Below, one piece after another: positions 1-9,127 of a stretch of DNA of 64,000 bases. Location: positions 527,680 through 591,679 of the forward strand of contig CAWHXR010000004.1 of assembly GCA_963833375.1 (NCBI GenBank). The letters are read 5' to 3'. The notes under the pieces are model-generated. The model was not told the origin of the DNA and searched no databases. It saw only the letters and a program-made list of their open reading frames with translations. How positions within the stretch are numbered: position 1 is the first letter of the stretch; each line of letters starts with the position of its first letter. The translations under genes were made by a program, and so were the position numbers. Source of the DNA: DASUPK01 sp963833375. GTDB lineage: Bacteria > Actinomycetota > Thermoleophilia > Solirubrobacterales > 70-9.

Positions 1-1
1 C

Positions 2-1303
2 TCCGACGGGTCCTACAGGTATCACCCGCTCTTCCGCCAGATGCTGCGCTCCGAGCTTCACCGACGCGATCACGAGCTCGAGGCCAGGCTCCACCGGCGC
101 GCCAGCGTCTGGTTCGCCGACCGCGAGCAGTTCCAGACAGCGATCGAGCACGCGATCGCGGCGGGCGACCCAAGGCGGGCCGGCGAGCTCATCTGGGCAC
201 GAGCCGCGCCGTCTCTCGCCGCAGGCGATCGCCGAGCCATTCGAGGCTGGCTGGGCCGTTTCAGTGATCGGAGGATCGCGGACTCTCCCCAACTCGCCTT
301 GTGCGCGGCGCACCTTTACCTGGCCCTGGGCGAGGGCGAGCTCGGCCGGCACTGGGCCTCGATCGCCCAGGAAGCCTTCTACGAAGAGGCCTCGGACGAT
401 CCCGATCTGCTGGCAGACCTGCTCATCCTGAGAGCGACCCTGCAGCAGGACGGCATCGCGCAGATGGGTTGGGATGCGATCCGCGCGGCCGAGCTCCATC
501 CCCCCGAGAGTCCCTGGCGCAGCATCTCATGCTTCTACGCTGGAGCTGCCTGTCAGCTCAGCGGCGACTCGCTCGGGGCTCGCGAATTGCTGGAGGAAGG
601 GGCTCGCAGAGGGTCCGCAAACGCCCCACTGGCCCAGGTCTTCTGCCTGATCCAGCTCACGGTGCTGCACCTGGATCGGGATGACCTGGAGAGCGCGCTG
701 CGGGTGATTGCCCAGGCGCGCGAGCAGATTGCGCGTTTCCGGCTCGACACCTATCCCGTCATGGCGTTCGCCTTCGCCGCGTCATCGCTGACGCGCTCGC
801 GTGAGGGCCGCATAGAGGATGCCGTGGCTGACCGCAAACACGCGCTGGAGCTGCTCGAGCACCTCGACGGATTCCCCGACTGGTACGCGGCCGAGACGCG
901 AATACTTCTGGCGAGGGCATCCCTGAACCTGGACGACACGCCAAGAGCCCAATCCCTGCTCGACGAGGCGGCCACATTCGCGAGTCGAGTCGACGATGGT
1001 CCAACTCTGCAGCACTGGCTCTCGGAATCGCGGCGCTCGGCCTCGAGCGCCACGGGAGACGAGCGTCGCGGCGTGCTCACCCCCGCCGAGCTCAGGACCC
1101 TTCAGTTTCTTCCGAGTCACCTTTCGTTCCGGCAGATCGCCGAGCGGATTTTCGTCTCTCCCAACACCGTCAAGACCCAGGCACAGGCCATCTACCGGAA
1201 GCTCGATGCCTCCTCACGCGCCGAGGCGGTCGAGAGGGCGAGCGATGCCGGATTGCTCGGCGACAAACGGACACCCGAGGGCGCCGTGTGGCCGACGTTC
1301 TGA
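2..1303 (+). CDS. LuxR/MalT-like transcriptional regulator, 5'-truncated by window edge
   Basis: The frame is open from base 2 and no start is visible, so the N-terminus (probably an ATPase domain) lies outside the window. The visible part is a long helical, TPR-like sensor region followed by a C-terminal LuxR-type helix-turn-helix of about 60 residues containing FRQIAERIFVSPNTVKTQA. This layout is that of MalT-type regulators, which bind an inducer and activate transcription. The stop overlaps the next gene by 16 bp, suggesting coupled expression with DUF2252. Ligand and regulon cannot be read from the sequence. Confidence 0.85.
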   Translation, partial: SDGSYRYHPLFRQMLRSELHRRDHELEARLHRRASVWFADREQFQTAIEHAIAAGDPRRAGELIWARAAPSLAAGDRRAIRGWLGRFSDRRIADSPQLALCAAHLYLALGEGELGRHWASIAQEAFYEEASDDPDLLADLLILRATLQQDGIAQMGWDAIRAAELHPPESPWRSISCFYAGAACQLSGDSLGARELLEEGARRGSANAPLAQVFCLIQLTVLHLDRDDLESALRVIAQAREQIARFRLDTYPVMAFAFAASSLTRSREGRIEDAVADRKHALELLEHLDGFPDWYAAETRILLARASLNLDDTPRAQSLLDEAATFASRVDDGPTLQHWLSESRRSASSATGDERRGVLTPAELRTLQFLPSHLSFRQIAERIFVSPNTVKTQAQAIYRKLDASSRAEAVERASDAGLLGDKRTPEGAVWPTF

Positions 1304-2676
1304 CCCCAAGCGAGCGCGAGGCGGCCGGAAAGGCCGCGCGGAAGAGGACCCCGCGGTCGAGCCACGCGGCGTGGGAGGAGCCGCCGGATCGGCCGGATCC
1401 GGTTGAGACGCTCACGCGACAGGACGAGACGCGGAGGCAGGACCTCGTCCCGATTCGTCACGGCCGCATGCTCCCTTCGGCGTTCACCTTCTACCGAGGC
1501 GGGGCCGCGATCATGGCGGCGGACCTTGCCGACACCCAGAGCTCCGGGCTCCGGGTGCAGCTCTGCGGCGACGCCCACCTGTCCAACTTCGGGGCCTTCG
1601 CGGCCCCCGACAGGCGCCTGATCTTCGACATCAACGACTTCGACGAAACCCACCCTGGCCCGTTCGAATGGGACCTCAAGCGGCTGGCCGCGAGCTTCTC
1701 GGTCGCGGGCCGCGACCTTGGATTCAAGGGGCGCGAAAGCCGCTCCTCAGTGACCGCTGCGGTGCGGGAGTACCGCGAGGAGATGCGCCGGCTGGCCTCG
1801 ATGCGGACAATCGACGTCTGGTACGAGCGCCTCGACGTGCAGGCCTTGGAGCAGTACCGCTCACAGGTGAGCCGCAGCCAGGCGAGGAACTTCGACAAGA
1901 CCGTGGCGAAGGCGGAGAGCAAGAACAGCCTGCGGGCGTTCGACAAGCTGACCCGGAATGAGAACGGCGAGATCCGGATCGTCAGCGACCCGCCCTTGAT
2001 CGTCCCGATCGAGGAGGTCTTCGATGTGGACGCGGCGGTCGTCGACCAGCGCCTCAGGGCGGTGCTCTCGGCCTACACCCGGACGCTCGACCGCGATGTC
2101 CGCCATCTGGTCGAGGGCTATCGGTACGCACACGCGGCCCACAAGATCGTCGGGGTGGGAAGCGTGGGGACCCGGGCGTGGATCCTGCTCCTGCTGGGCC
2201 GCGACTCACAGGATCCGCTCTTCCTCCAGGCGAAGGAGGCGCAGAGCTCGGTGCTCGAGCCATTCACCGGGGCAAGCCAGTTCAAGCAGCAGGGCCGGCG
2301 CGTGGTAGAGGGTCAGCGCCTGATGCAGGCCGCCAGCGACATCTTCCTCGGCTGGCTGACTGCGGAGGGACCCGACGGCAAGCACCGCGACTTCTACGTC
2401 CGCCAGCTCTGGGACGGCAAGGGCTCGGCGCAGGTCGAGCGGATGACCCCCGCGACGATGACGCTCTACGCGAAGCTGTGCGGCTGGAGCCTGGCGCGGG
2501 CCCACGCCCGCTCCGGAGACCGCATCGCGATCGCAGCATATCTGGGCAAGGGTGACTCCTTCGACCGGGCGATCGGCGACTTCTCCGAGGCCTATGCGGA
2601 GCAGAACGAGCGCGACTACAAGGAGTTCGCGACCGCGGTCGGCGAGGGTCGCCTGACGGCAGAATCCGGCGTCTGA
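1288..2676 (+). CDS. DUF2252 family protein
   Basis: A 462-residue protein with a GTG start inside the preceding regulator gene. DUF2252 signatures are visible: RHGRMLPSAFTFYRGGA near residue 55, then CGDAHLSNFGAF and FDINDFDETHPGPFEWDLKR near residues 95-130. The DAHxxN and DFD patterns resemble the catalytic and metal-binding motifs of kinase-like folds, so a phosphotransferase-like activity is possible, but the biochemical role of the family is not established. Length is typical. The overlap with the upstream regulator implies co-transcription. Confidence 0.85.
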   Translation: MADVLTPSEREAAGKAARKRTPRSSHAAWEEPPDRPDPVETLTRQDETRRQDLVPIRHGRMLPSAFTFYRGGAAIMAADLADTQSSGLRVQLCGDAHLSNFGAFAAPDRRLIFDINDFDETHPGPFEWDLKRLAASFSVAGRDLGFKGRESRSSVTAAVREYREEMRRLASMRTIDVWYERLDVQALEQYRSQVSRSQARNFDKTVAKAESKNSLRAFDKLTRNENGEIRIVSDPPLIVPIEEVFDVDAAVVDQRLRAVLSAYTRTLDRDVRHLVEGYRYAHAAHKIVGVGSVGTRAWILLLLGRDSQDPLFLQAKEAQSSVLEPFTGASQFKQQGRRVVEGQRLMQAASDIFLGWLTAEGPDGKHRDFYVRQLWDGKGSAQVERMTPATMTLYAKLCGWSLARAHARSGDRIAIAAYLGKGDSFDRAIGDFSEAYAEQNERDYKEFATAVGEGRLTAESGV

Positions 2677-2737
2677 GTCCCGGCCCGATGGGCCGCCGGC
2701 GTCAAGGTGCCCCGACCTGGAGCCGTTGCCTTGACCG

Positions 2738-3001
2738 CTACGGAACGAGCGCCTCGTTCCACTCGCGGATCTCCCAGCTCGAGACGACCCCGCTGACCAC
2801 GAAGGGGTCGCCGCGGGCGAACTCCTCCGCCGCCTCCCGCGTAGTGAAGATCGACATCGCTCCCTCCTCGGGATCGGCATAGGGCCCGAGCATCAGCAGG
2901 GTTCCGTCGGCATGGAACTGCCTGAAGCGCTGCTCGTGGGCCGGAAAGTTCTCCCTTGCCTTGCTGATGTCGCCGGTCTCGTAGAAGAGGACGTACTTCA
3001 C
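2738..3001 (-). CDS. YciI-like domain protein
   Basis: An 87-residue protein that is essentially one YCII domain: MKYVLFYE at the N-terminus, a central GTLLMLGPYADPEEGAMSI stretch and a C-terminal ARGDPFVVSG. The HxxR (HEQRFRQFHADG) and the conserved Asp are as in other small YciI-like ferredoxin-fold proteins. The substrate is unknown for most members. It is convergent with DUF2252 and stands alone on its strand. Confidence 0.8.
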   Translation of the reverse strand: MKYVLFYETGDISKARENFPAHEQRFRQFHADGTLLMLGPYADPEEGAMSIFTTREAAEEFARGDPFVVSGVVSSWEIREWNEALVP

Positions 3002-3280
3002 GTGGGCAGCCTAGTGCGAGGCTCTGGAGAGAGCTACCGACGCCATGCGCTGTCGATAGGGCCCCTCGTTCCGGTCGGATGGGGATCGCCTCCATGCGGG
3101 CGGCATGGACGTCTGATCCGCTCAGAACAACCTGATCAGCAGGTTCAGCAAGATGGTGAGCGCGATCGAGAGGCGATCGACCAGAGAAGGCAGCCGGGCA
3201 TGAAGCGCACCCGTGTGCGTTCCCCAGATCGCTTCCAGATCACGAACATCCTTTACCTCCCGCTTTCGCTAAGGACATAA
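3002..3280. other. intergenic, no supported gene
   Basis: No convincing gene. On the minus strand a frame ending LLNLLIRLF near 3125 looks amphipathic but has no usable start codon, so I do not call it. Confidence 0.4.
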
Positions 3281-3312
3281 CCCGGCCGAGGTCCCGTAGG
3301 ACCCCGGCCGGG
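3281..3312 (-). terminator. GC-rich hairpin terminator
   Basis: Inverted repeat CCCGGCCGAGGTCC / GGACCCCGGCCGGG around a CGTA loop, 12 bp beyond the stop of the minus-strand membrane-protein gene at 3325. There is no clear U-tract. Confidence 0.6.
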
Positions 3313-3324
3313 AAACGATCGGAG

Positions 3325-3684
3325 CTAGTGACCGTTCCGATCGCCGTTCTCGAGACTCTCGGTGTACGGATCGCGCGACCCGGACTTGGCGAGACCGCGA
3401 CCGATGAAGTAGGCACCGGCGACGATGGCGACGTAGAGCCATGCCTGGCGGGCGATGAACTCGTCGGTCCCGTTGGTATCGCCACCCTTGATCACGGCGG
3501 CGCTGACGAGAATCGCGGCAATGACGCCGACCATCCCCCAGAACTCGGTGGTCTTGAACGCCTGCTTGGTCTCGGTCGTCAGGCGGCGAACGCGGCCCTG
3601 GCGACGGATTGGATCGGTGCGCACGGCACCGGCCTGATCGGTGCGCAGGGCACCGGGCTTCGTTGCAGCTTCCATGCGTTTCAC
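3325..3684 (-). CDS. small two-helix membrane protein, unknown function
   Basis: 119 residues. The first ~40 residues are basic and may be partly untranslated; internal starts are possible. Two hydrophobic segments follow (FWGMVGVIAAILVSAAVI and AWLYVAIVAGAYFIGRGLA). The segment after TTETKQAFKTTEFW resembles small membrane proteins often seen in Thermoleophilia. No enzymatic motif. A strong hairpin lies just downstream of its stop, supporting a single-gene transcript. Confidence 0.6.
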   Translation of the reverse strand: MKRMEAATKPGALRTDQAGAVRTDPIRRQGRVRRLTTETKQAFKTTEFWGMVGVIAAILVSAAVIKGGDTNGTDEFIARQAWLYVAIVAGAYFIGRGLAKSGSRDPYTESLENGDRNGH

Positions 3685-3992
3685 TCTTCCTTCTTGTCGG
3701 TGTCCCGCCTGGGCCGTGCAAGGTGACCGCAGTCAGTCTCGCCCATTTGCTCCCAGACCGAATGGCAGGTGCTTTCGCGTTGAGCGAAGCAAGCTGCCTC
3801 GCTCAGGTTGCTTACCCGCCGAGACACCAGCCAAACGAGTGTTCGGGCGAGGCGAAGTCGTCTGCGCCGACCGAGCCCTGGCCTCCTCCGCAACCCGGCG
3901 GCTTGGATGGCTTCTTCAGGCGTCGCTTCCGTTCATTCGCCCGAAAAGGACACGCAGGACGCCGACGACCAGGTGCTCGCGTCGATCAATTC
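3685..3992. other. intergenic, nothing seen
   Basis: Only frames without protein-like composition. No repeat copy or hairpin recognised. Confidence 0.4.
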
Positions 3993-4403
3993 CTACCCTG
4001 AGAGCCCCGCGGCTTTGAGGGCTTGGTTCCTGGTCCAGAAGAGCTTGCCCTTCGCGACCTTCCCGTCCACGAGCCAGAAGACGTACCAGGCGCGGGCATT
4101 GAACTCGGTTTGAACGCCGCTGGACTCACGGCGGAACCTGCCGAACACGCCGAGCAGGACTCGACCATCGCCCCCCTCCGCGAGCTCCTCGACCTCGGCA
4201 CTGGCGATGTCCCCGACGCTCATGAAGGCGTCCCACCACTTGCGCACCCCCGCCCGCCCGTGATACATCCGTCGAACTCCAGGCCACCCCTCGCGATCGT
4301 CCCATTCCACGTCCGGGGTCAAGCGGGCTAGGAACCCATCGGGGTCGCGGCGAATGACGGCATCGAGCATCTGCCGGACGACTTCGACGTTCTCCTGGGA
4401 CAT
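3993..4403 (-). CDS. SnoaL-like protein (solitary copy)
   Basis: 136 residues starting MSQENVEVVRQMLDAV and ending KAAGLSG. The start at 4403 is chosen because this N-terminus is shared by all other copies here and sits 9 nt after the conserved GATACT box. The fold is predicted to be the NTF2/SnoaL alpha+beta cone (W-D-E-G pattern, C-terminal VFWLVDGKV). Family members are small ligand-binding or enzyme proteins of varied, mostly unknown function. Unlike the arrays further right, it has no adjacent hairpin repeat and no tandem partner. The last residue is Gly rather than Glu. Confidence 0.85.
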   Translation of the reverse strand: MSQENVEVVRQMLDAVIRRDPDGFLARLTPDVEWDDREGWPGVRRMYHGRAGVRKWWDAFMSVGDIASAEVEELAEGGDGRVLLGVFGRFRRESSGVQTEFNARAWYVFWLVDGKVAKGKLFWTRNQALKAAGLSG

Positions 4404-4412
4404 CGCCCACGC

Positions 4413-4418
4413 AGTATC
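4413..4418 (-). promoter_or_regulatory. conserved -10-like GATACT box of SnoaL gene
   Basis: Reads GAGATACTGCGTGGGCG immediately before ATG on the minus strand. Spacing from the hexamer to ATG is 9 nt, as at nine other sites in this window, leaving almost no leader. Confidence 0.55.
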
Positions 4419-4439
4419 TCGGACGTGCGGATTGCCCAT

Positions 4440-4763
4440 CCGCTGGGACGACCACGGCGATCCGGAGAAGGCCCTCCAAGGGGGCCCGGCTGCGGCAGTA
4501 ACTCAGCAGTCGCGGGCGCCTGCGCTGGTAGTTCCCGTGGCCTTGACCGCCTCGCCGGGCTTCACGGCGCGACGATCCACCGATCGACTCCACCGGAGCC
4601 GATGTGCTCGGCGTCGGTGCCGATCCGTGGCCGCGCCAGCTCGGCCTGCTCGGCGACCGCGACAATCTGCGTAAGCGGTCGTCCCGGTCTCCGGTCCGCA
4701 ATCGTCTTCCTTTGTCTCGAACCAGCGAACAACCGGTGATAGCCTCCCCGGATACCTGGTTTC
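4440..4763. other. intergenic, nothing seen
   Basis: No protein-like frame. A good Shine-Dalgarno (AAGGAGGA) at 4764-4771 belongs to the hydrolase gene that follows. Confidence 0.4.
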
Positions 4764-4775
4764 AAGGAGGAGACC

Positions 4776-5747
4776 ATGACCACTTTCACCCGGCTGCGGC
4801 GAGCCGCCATCGTCGCCGTAACGCTCCTCGCCGCGCTCGCGCTCTGGGCTGCACCGGCCTCCGCCGTCGCACCCCCGAAGGTGATGGCGGCGCTCGGCGA
4901 CTCGATCACGCGGGCGTTCAATTCGGATGGTCCGGGCTGTCCGACCGGCCCGTCGCTCGACTGCCCCAAGAACTCGTGGTCGACCGGCACGAACCCGGCT
5001 GTCAACAGCCAGTTCCAGCGCATCCAGGCGATCGACCCCGGACGCAATCCCGTCGCCATCAACGACGCCATCTCCGGCGCGACGGCAAGGCCGAAGCTCA
5101 ATTCCGCCGGCCAGCAGATCGGCCTGGTCGCCCAGGCGGAGACGGCAGCCACCCAGGACCCCGACTACGTGACGATCGAGATCGGCGCCAACGACGCCTG
5201 CACTGGCTCGCTCGCCACTCAGACGCCGACGGCGGACTTCCGCGGCTATGTGGAGACGGCACTCAACGATCTCGTGAACGCGGACCCCAAGGTCTACATC
5301 CAGATGGCGAGCATCCCGGACATCAACCAGCTCTACACGCTCTTCAGCAGTGACCCGAACGCGATCCTGCGCTGGAGCCCTCAGGTTTTCAACGTCTGCC
5401 AGGCGCTGCTCGCGAACGCGCCCTCGAACGCAGCGGCTGACGTGGCGCGCCGGGACGCGTTCCGCCAGCAGGTGATCGACTACAACGGCGCCCTCGCGGA
5501 CGTCTGCGCCGAGTTCAAGCGCTGCCTCTTCGACAAGAATGCGGTGTTCAACTCGACCTTCACGGCGGCCGACGTTGCGACCGTGACGAACACCGCGGCC
5601 TTGCCAGGCACCGACGTGTTCGACTTCATCCCGGTCTTCGGGCTAGGGGCAATTCCCGGTTCTACCGCGGACTACTTCCACCCCTCGCTGCTGGGACAGG
5701 CGCAGCTCGCGGAGACCACCTGGAACGCCACTTTCTCGATGAACTGA
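4776..5747 (+). CDS. secreted SGNH/GDSL hydrolase
   Basis: 323 residues. A Sec signal peptide ends near ALWAAPASA (residue 30). Block I is ALGDSIT with the nucleophile Ser43, block III is IEIGANDAC, and block V DYFHPSLLG supplies the Asp299/His302 pair. This is the full catalytic set of SGNH lipases and esterases. Even Cys content in the insertions suggests disulfides in an extracellular enzyme. The start is supported by AAGGAGGA 4 nt upstream of ATG. The substrate (lipid ester, acetylated glycan or other) cannot be told. Confidence 0.9.
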   Translation: MTTFTRLRRAAIVAVTLLAALALWAAPASAVAPPKVMAALGDSITRAFNSDGPGCPTGPSLDCPKNSWSTGTNPAVNSQFQRIQAIDPGRNPVAINDAISGATARPKLNSAGQQIGLVAQAETAATQDPDYVTIEIGANDACTGSLATQTPTADFRGYVETALNDLVNADPKVYIQMASIPDINQLYTLFSSDPNAILRWSPQVFNVCQALLANAPSNAAADVARRDAFRQQVIDYNGALADVCAEFKRCLFDKNAVFNSTFTAADVATVTNTAALPGTDVFDFIPVFGLGAIPGSTADYFHPSLLGQAQLAETTWNATFSMN

Positions 5748-6253
5748 CCGGCTTCCATCTGCGGTCCCTGGAGGCAGAACGGCTGCCCGCAGGCCCCTGA
5801 ACTCTCGGGGGTTGACGGCCCGTGATGCAGCTAGGGATCGAGCGTGAGGATGCCGGTCAGCTCGACCTGGCTCTGCCGTCCGGCCGCTCGTACCGTCCCT
5901 GTGAGCGCGCCGCTCGCTCCTTTTCGAATCCTTCGATCCCATTGAGCAGCTCTACACCAGCGCAAGCCGTCAAGCGACCGCCGCTGAAAGTCCCGCGTCG
6001 GACGAAGCGGAACGCTCTACGGGTCGCTCGTCACTTACCTGTGCGATGGGCCTGCAGGACTCGAACCTGCGACCTGCGGATTATGAGTCCCGCCGGAGCC
6101 GTGACGGGGCGTTGCGTCCTGCGTCGTCCTTAGGCGTGATCGCAGGGGAACCACTGTGTGCGCCGTAGTCTGGTGTCGCCCCGTTTCGTCTCTTTTCGGC
6201 TGAGTTGCAGTCAGCGCATCGTCGCGGCGCCTGGCTTCTCCCCACCAGGGCTC
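5748..6253. other. intergenic region with a tRNA fragment
   Basis: About 500 bp without a gene. The only recognisable element is the tRNA-Met 3' fragment at 6047-6090. Confidence 0.4.
6047..6090 (-). pseudogene. 3' fragment of tRNA-Met(CAU), degenerate
   Basis: On the minus strand: anticodon loop CTCATAA, a T-arm GCAGGTTCGAGTCCTGC and a 3' end AGGCCCA. The anticodon stem no longer pairs fully and no 5' half (D-arm, acceptor 5' strand) is present. It is nearly identical to the fragment at 54627-54670, in the same orientation, and looks like an integration scar rather than a working tRNA. Confidence 0.65.
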
Positions 6254-6736
6254 CTAGCGCCTGAACCTGAAGATGCGTGTATCGGTGTCGGTCGCGCCGG
6301 TGGCGGGGTTGGTCGCGGTGACCGATGTGCGCAGCTTGGAGGCGCCGATGTTCCTCCGGATCGCTCCGCGAGCTGACTTGTTCGGCTTCAGGAACGCCTC
6401 GATGATCTCACCCGCCGGAAACAAACCTGTGTCCACGGCAGGGCCGAGATCTGGCCCCCTGAGCACCAAGGTCGAGGTGGCCGTCACCTGGCACTCCGCC
6501 GAGCACACGAACCTATAGGCGATCCGCTTTCCCAGCTTCAGCTTGCCGGTGGTCACATAGTTGAGCAGGCCCTCGTCCTCGCCATACACCGACGTCTGCG
6601 CGACCGCACGGGGCGGCGCGGCGGTCACGAGGATGACCGTGACACCTGCCGTCACGAGCGCTGCTATCCCGCGTCGAATCAACCCAAGCCGCACTCTAGC
6701 GGCCTCGATCAGCAGCCAGGCGCGAACGGGCGCCAC
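6254..6736 (-). CDS. secreted protein of unknown function
   Basis: 160 residues with a hydrophobic N-terminal segment (GIAALVTAGVTVILVTAAPP) followed by a probable signal cleavage after AVA. The mature part has two Cys close together (CSAECQ) and a Lys/Arg-rich end (TRIFRFRR), in the style of the larger secreted Lys-rich proteins elsewhere in the window. No domain recognised. The start could be a little downstream of 6736. Confidence 0.6.
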   Translation of the reverse strand: MAPVRAWLLIEAARVRLGLIRRGIAALVTAGVTVILVTAAPPRAVAQTSVYGEDEGLLNYVTTGKLKLGKRIAYRFVCSAECQVTATSTLVLRGPDLGPAVDTGLFPAGEIIEAFLKPNKSARGAIRRNIGASKLRTSVTATNPATGATDTDTRIFRFRR

Positions 6737-6857
6737 AGCTTGCGTTGATGCTCATGTGAACCAAGAGCAGTCCGCCAACCCGATCCGAAGTTGGCGAAGT
6801 CCGCCCCTGCACTCGAACCGAATGGCATTGCGCGGGAGCAGGGCCGACGCCAATAGG

Positions 6858-7586
6858 TCAGCCTCCCCCGGCCCCAATGCCATGCCAGCCTCCCCCGGCC
6901 CCAATGCCATGCTGTACCTGCGGAGGAGGATCGTTCGAGGCGCCGCCGCTGCTGCTGCTGGGCGCAGGTGGTGACGCGACTGGTTCGCTGGCCGGTTGGA
7001 CTGTGGCCGGGCTGCGCCTCTTCGTCGTCGGAGCTCGCGCGAACGAAGGCTCACTCACAGCTGCGACCGGGGTGGCGCTCTTCTTCTCAGGCCTCTTTGT
7101 CTTCCGACTCTTCTCTGTCTTCCGACTCTTCCCTTGCGCCCCTCCAACGGGTACCGGGGGAACGGCTGGCGCAGCGGACGCGGCCTGGGGCGACTGCTGG
7201 GACGGATCACCGCCGTCGGTGCCGGAGGATCGCCCGCCCAGGATCACCACCACCGGAACCAGGACCGCGATCGCAAGGCCACCCCAAAGCCAACTCCGAC
7301 CGGGAGAGCTCCACGGCGTCCGACCTCCGCTGCCGCTGGCTGTGGCTCGAGCGAGCGACCGTCGCAGCGTGCCTGTCCCGGGCTCTATATTGAGCGCAGC
7401 TGCAAGCCGCTTCAACGTCTCGGTGCTCGGCGGTTGACCTTCCTCGAGGCGTTCGACGTTGGCCTGGCTCGTGTCGATTCTCGCGGCCAGGTCCTCTTGG
7501 CTGAGCCCCAGCCCGGCTCGGCGGGCCGCGATCAGCCGCCCGAAGACCTCCCCCCCGCTCCTGCCTGATCTTCTTCCCGCTTCCAC
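6858..7586 (-). CDS. XRE-type HTH protein with one transmembrane helix (RodZ-like layout)
   Basis: 242 residues: an N-terminal helix-turn-helix (LSQEDLAARIDTSQANVERL, residues 28-47), a linker, a single membrane helix (LAIAVLVPVVVILGG) and a long low-complexity extracytoplasmic tail rich in Pro, Ser, Ala and Lys. This HTH-TM-tail order is that of RodZ-like membrane regulators, but no RodZ C-terminal domain is visible. The last residues are a tandem repeat HGIGAGGGW created by a 27-bp DNA duplication. A membrane-tethered DNA-binding role is inferred. Confidence 0.7.
   Translation of the reverse strand: MEAGRRSGRSGGEVFGRLIAARRAGLGLSQEDLAARIDTSQANVERLEEGQPPSTETLKRLAAALNIEPGTGTLRRSLARATASGSGGRTPWSSPGRSWLWGGLAIAVLVPVVVILGGRSSGTDGGDPSQQSPQAASAAPAVPPVPVGGAQGKSRKTEKSRKTKRPEKKSATPVAAVSEPSFARAPTTKRRSPATVQPASEPVASPPAPSSSSGGASNDPPPQVQHGIGAGGGWHGIGAGGG
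6859..6912. repeat. 27-bp tandem duplication (2 copies)
   Basis: Two perfect 27-bp copies (6859-6885, 6886-6912) encode HGIGAGGGW twice at the very C-terminus of the HTH-membrane protein, probably by replication slippage. Confidence 0.8.
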
Positions 7587-7989
7587 TGATCTCGGTCAGG
7601 GGGCGAGGAGAGGGGTGGCCTCAACAGCGGAAGACAACGATCTCTTGAGAAACTGAATCAACTCTGGGGCAGGGAGCTGGTGAGCAACACTCTAGGCCAA
7701 GTGCGGGGCGAACGCGAGGCCCAGAGGTCCGCGAGCAAAGGCTCCATTTCGCTGACCGGCTCGGCGAGCCCGGCCAGGGACATGCGGCGCTCGCTCTGTC
7801 GGCCGCGCGGACGATCACGGCCACGGCAGCAAGATCGGCCCACGCCTGTCGGAGCCGAAGGCGTGCGCTCGGTCTCGCCGCGCAACCGCTCGTTGTGCGT
7901 CGAGTACCGCGCTCGTCGCGCATCAAGCACGTCCCCCTTACCATGCAGCCCGTGGTAGCGACGGGGATCATCACCGGCGTCGGTGAGAA
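7587..7989. other. intergenic, nothing supported
   Basis: Frames here have arginine/serine-rich shadow composition and no recognisable product. The promoter of the HTH gene and of the cytochrome gene should lie here. Confidence 0.4.
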
Positions 7990-8436
7990 ATGAACCAGCG
8001 AGAAAGCGACAGACTGGAGCGGCGGAGAGAAGGCGACCGCAGGTTCTTCGTCCGGCTGATCGGCTTCCTCGCGGGCCTCTTCGTTCTGGGCCTGATCGCC
8101 ATCGTCTACGTGCTCGGCTTCACCGGCAAGGACTTCAACGAGGGGCGCAAGGTGCAGCCGGCCGCCGCACAGGTCTCAACCACCGAGACTCAGGCCGCTC
8201 AGCCGCCGGTCGGCCCCGGCAAGGACCTGTTCGCCTCCACCTGCGGCGGCTGCCACACCTTGGCCGCGGCGGGAACGACTGGAACCGTCGGTCCGAACCT
8301 TGACGACCTCAAGCCCGATCAGGCAACCGTCCAGGCGGCGATCCAAAACGGTCCCGGGGCGATGCCCGCCAACCTGCTCACGGGAGCTCAGGCCCAGCAG
8401 GTGGCCGCGTTCGTCGCTGCGAGCGCCGGTCGGTGA
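7990..8436 (+). CDS. membrane-anchored class I cytochrome c
   Basis: 148 residues: cytoplasmic basic N-terminus, one membrane anchor (IGFLAGLFVLGLIAIVYVLGF, uncleaved), an Ala/Pro/Gln linker, then a c-type heme domain with CGGCH (Cys85, Cys88, His89) and the likely axial Met125 in GAMPANLL. It is exposed outside the membrane and would shuttle electrons, for instance to a terminal oxidase. No oxidase genes are adjacent, so its partner is unknown. The size matches small mono-heme cytochromes. Confidence 0.9.
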   Translation: MNQRESDRLERRREGDRRFFVRLIGFLAGLFVLGLIAIVYVLGFTGKDFNEGRKVQPAAAQVSTTETQAAQPPVGPGKDLFASTCGGCHTLAAAGTTGTVGPNLDDLKPDQATVQAAIQNGPGAMPANLLTGAQAQQVAAFVAASAGR

Positions 8437-8521
8437 GTCCGACCAAGTACTAGGTCCGCCGCCCGCGACTGATGATCGCGGGTAGCCACATCTTTTGACG
8501 TAGCGACCGCGCTAGACCGTC

Positions 8522-8695
8522 TTGCTGGTTCCCCCAGCTTGCGTTCACCGACGCGGGAAAGAACAGGAGAAGCTCAAGGAGCTCTATCGGCGCTGGCCGG
8601 TCCTCGGCTTCGTTGTGAAGCGGATCATCGAGGCGATAACCGACCGCGCCCGGCGGGACGAGGTGTGCCCTGGCTGCCTACTTGCTGCCGGCTGA
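8522..8695 (+). CDS. possible small ORF, unknown
   Basis: A 57-residue frame with a TTG start. Its body, KEQEKLKELYRRWPVLGF followed by VVKRIIEAITDRARRDE, is helical and protein-like, and the end has CPGC, a possible metal site. No clear ribosome-binding site and no family recognised. It may be a remnant of a longer gene. Confidence 0.3.
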   Translation: MLVPPACVHRRGKEQEKLKELYRRWPVLGFVVKRIIEAITDRARRDEVCPGCLLAAG

Positions 8696-8792
8696 TTCAG
8701 CACGAAGACAGTCGAAGCAAAGCGGGCCTTGGGGTCATCAACGAGCCTGGAACGCGGATGCTCCTCCCGCGCCCATCGGTAGCTTGTCGGCA

Positions 8793-9104
8793 ATGGATCG
8801 GGAAGAGCTCAGACGTCAACTCGTGGCGAAGCTCGAGATTGAGAAAGCCCATGACGACGTCCGGTTGGTGACCCTCAACGGGGTCGTGCTCGGGCGCCTA
8901 GGTCAGAACGCTGACTCCGGCTATTGGGAACTCGACTGGCGCGAGGGGTGGAGGCGGCTGTCGAGTCGACATGCGGGCAGCGGCGAAGCCGAACATGCAG
9001 AGAACTGGGCAGTCGAGGAGGTCGCCAATCTGATGGCCGTCGAGCGATCGGCGATCGACGCTGGTGGCCCGTGGGGCAAGTCACCCCCGCCCGGCGTCAG
9101 CTAG
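8793..9104 (+). CDS. hypothetical protein
   Basis: 103 residues from the ATG at 8793 (MDREELRRQLVAKLEIEKAH). It has mixed charged composition, a central GYWELDWREGWRRL, and no membrane segment or known motif. The longer frame upstream has shadow-like composition, so I use the internal Met. Convergent with the lipoprotein gene at 9128. Confidence 0.5.
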   Translation: MDREELRRQLVAKLEIEKAHDDVRLVTLNGVVLGRLGQNADSGYWELDWREGWRRLSSRHAGSGEAEHAENWAVEEVANLMAVERSAIDAGGPWGKSPPPGVS

Positions 9105-9127
9105 TCCTGGCGCTTCTCCTTGCGCAC

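Noticed and set aside
3110..3265. Small minus-strand gene ending LLNLLIRLF
   Set aside because: No ATG, GTG or TTG start in frame and no homologue recognised.
6047..6090. Functional tRNA-Met
   Set aside because: No D-arm or 5' acceptor strand, and the anticodon stem is mismatched.
6859..6912. Regulatory tandem repeat
   Set aside because: It is within the coding end of the HTH-membrane protein and explained by slippage.
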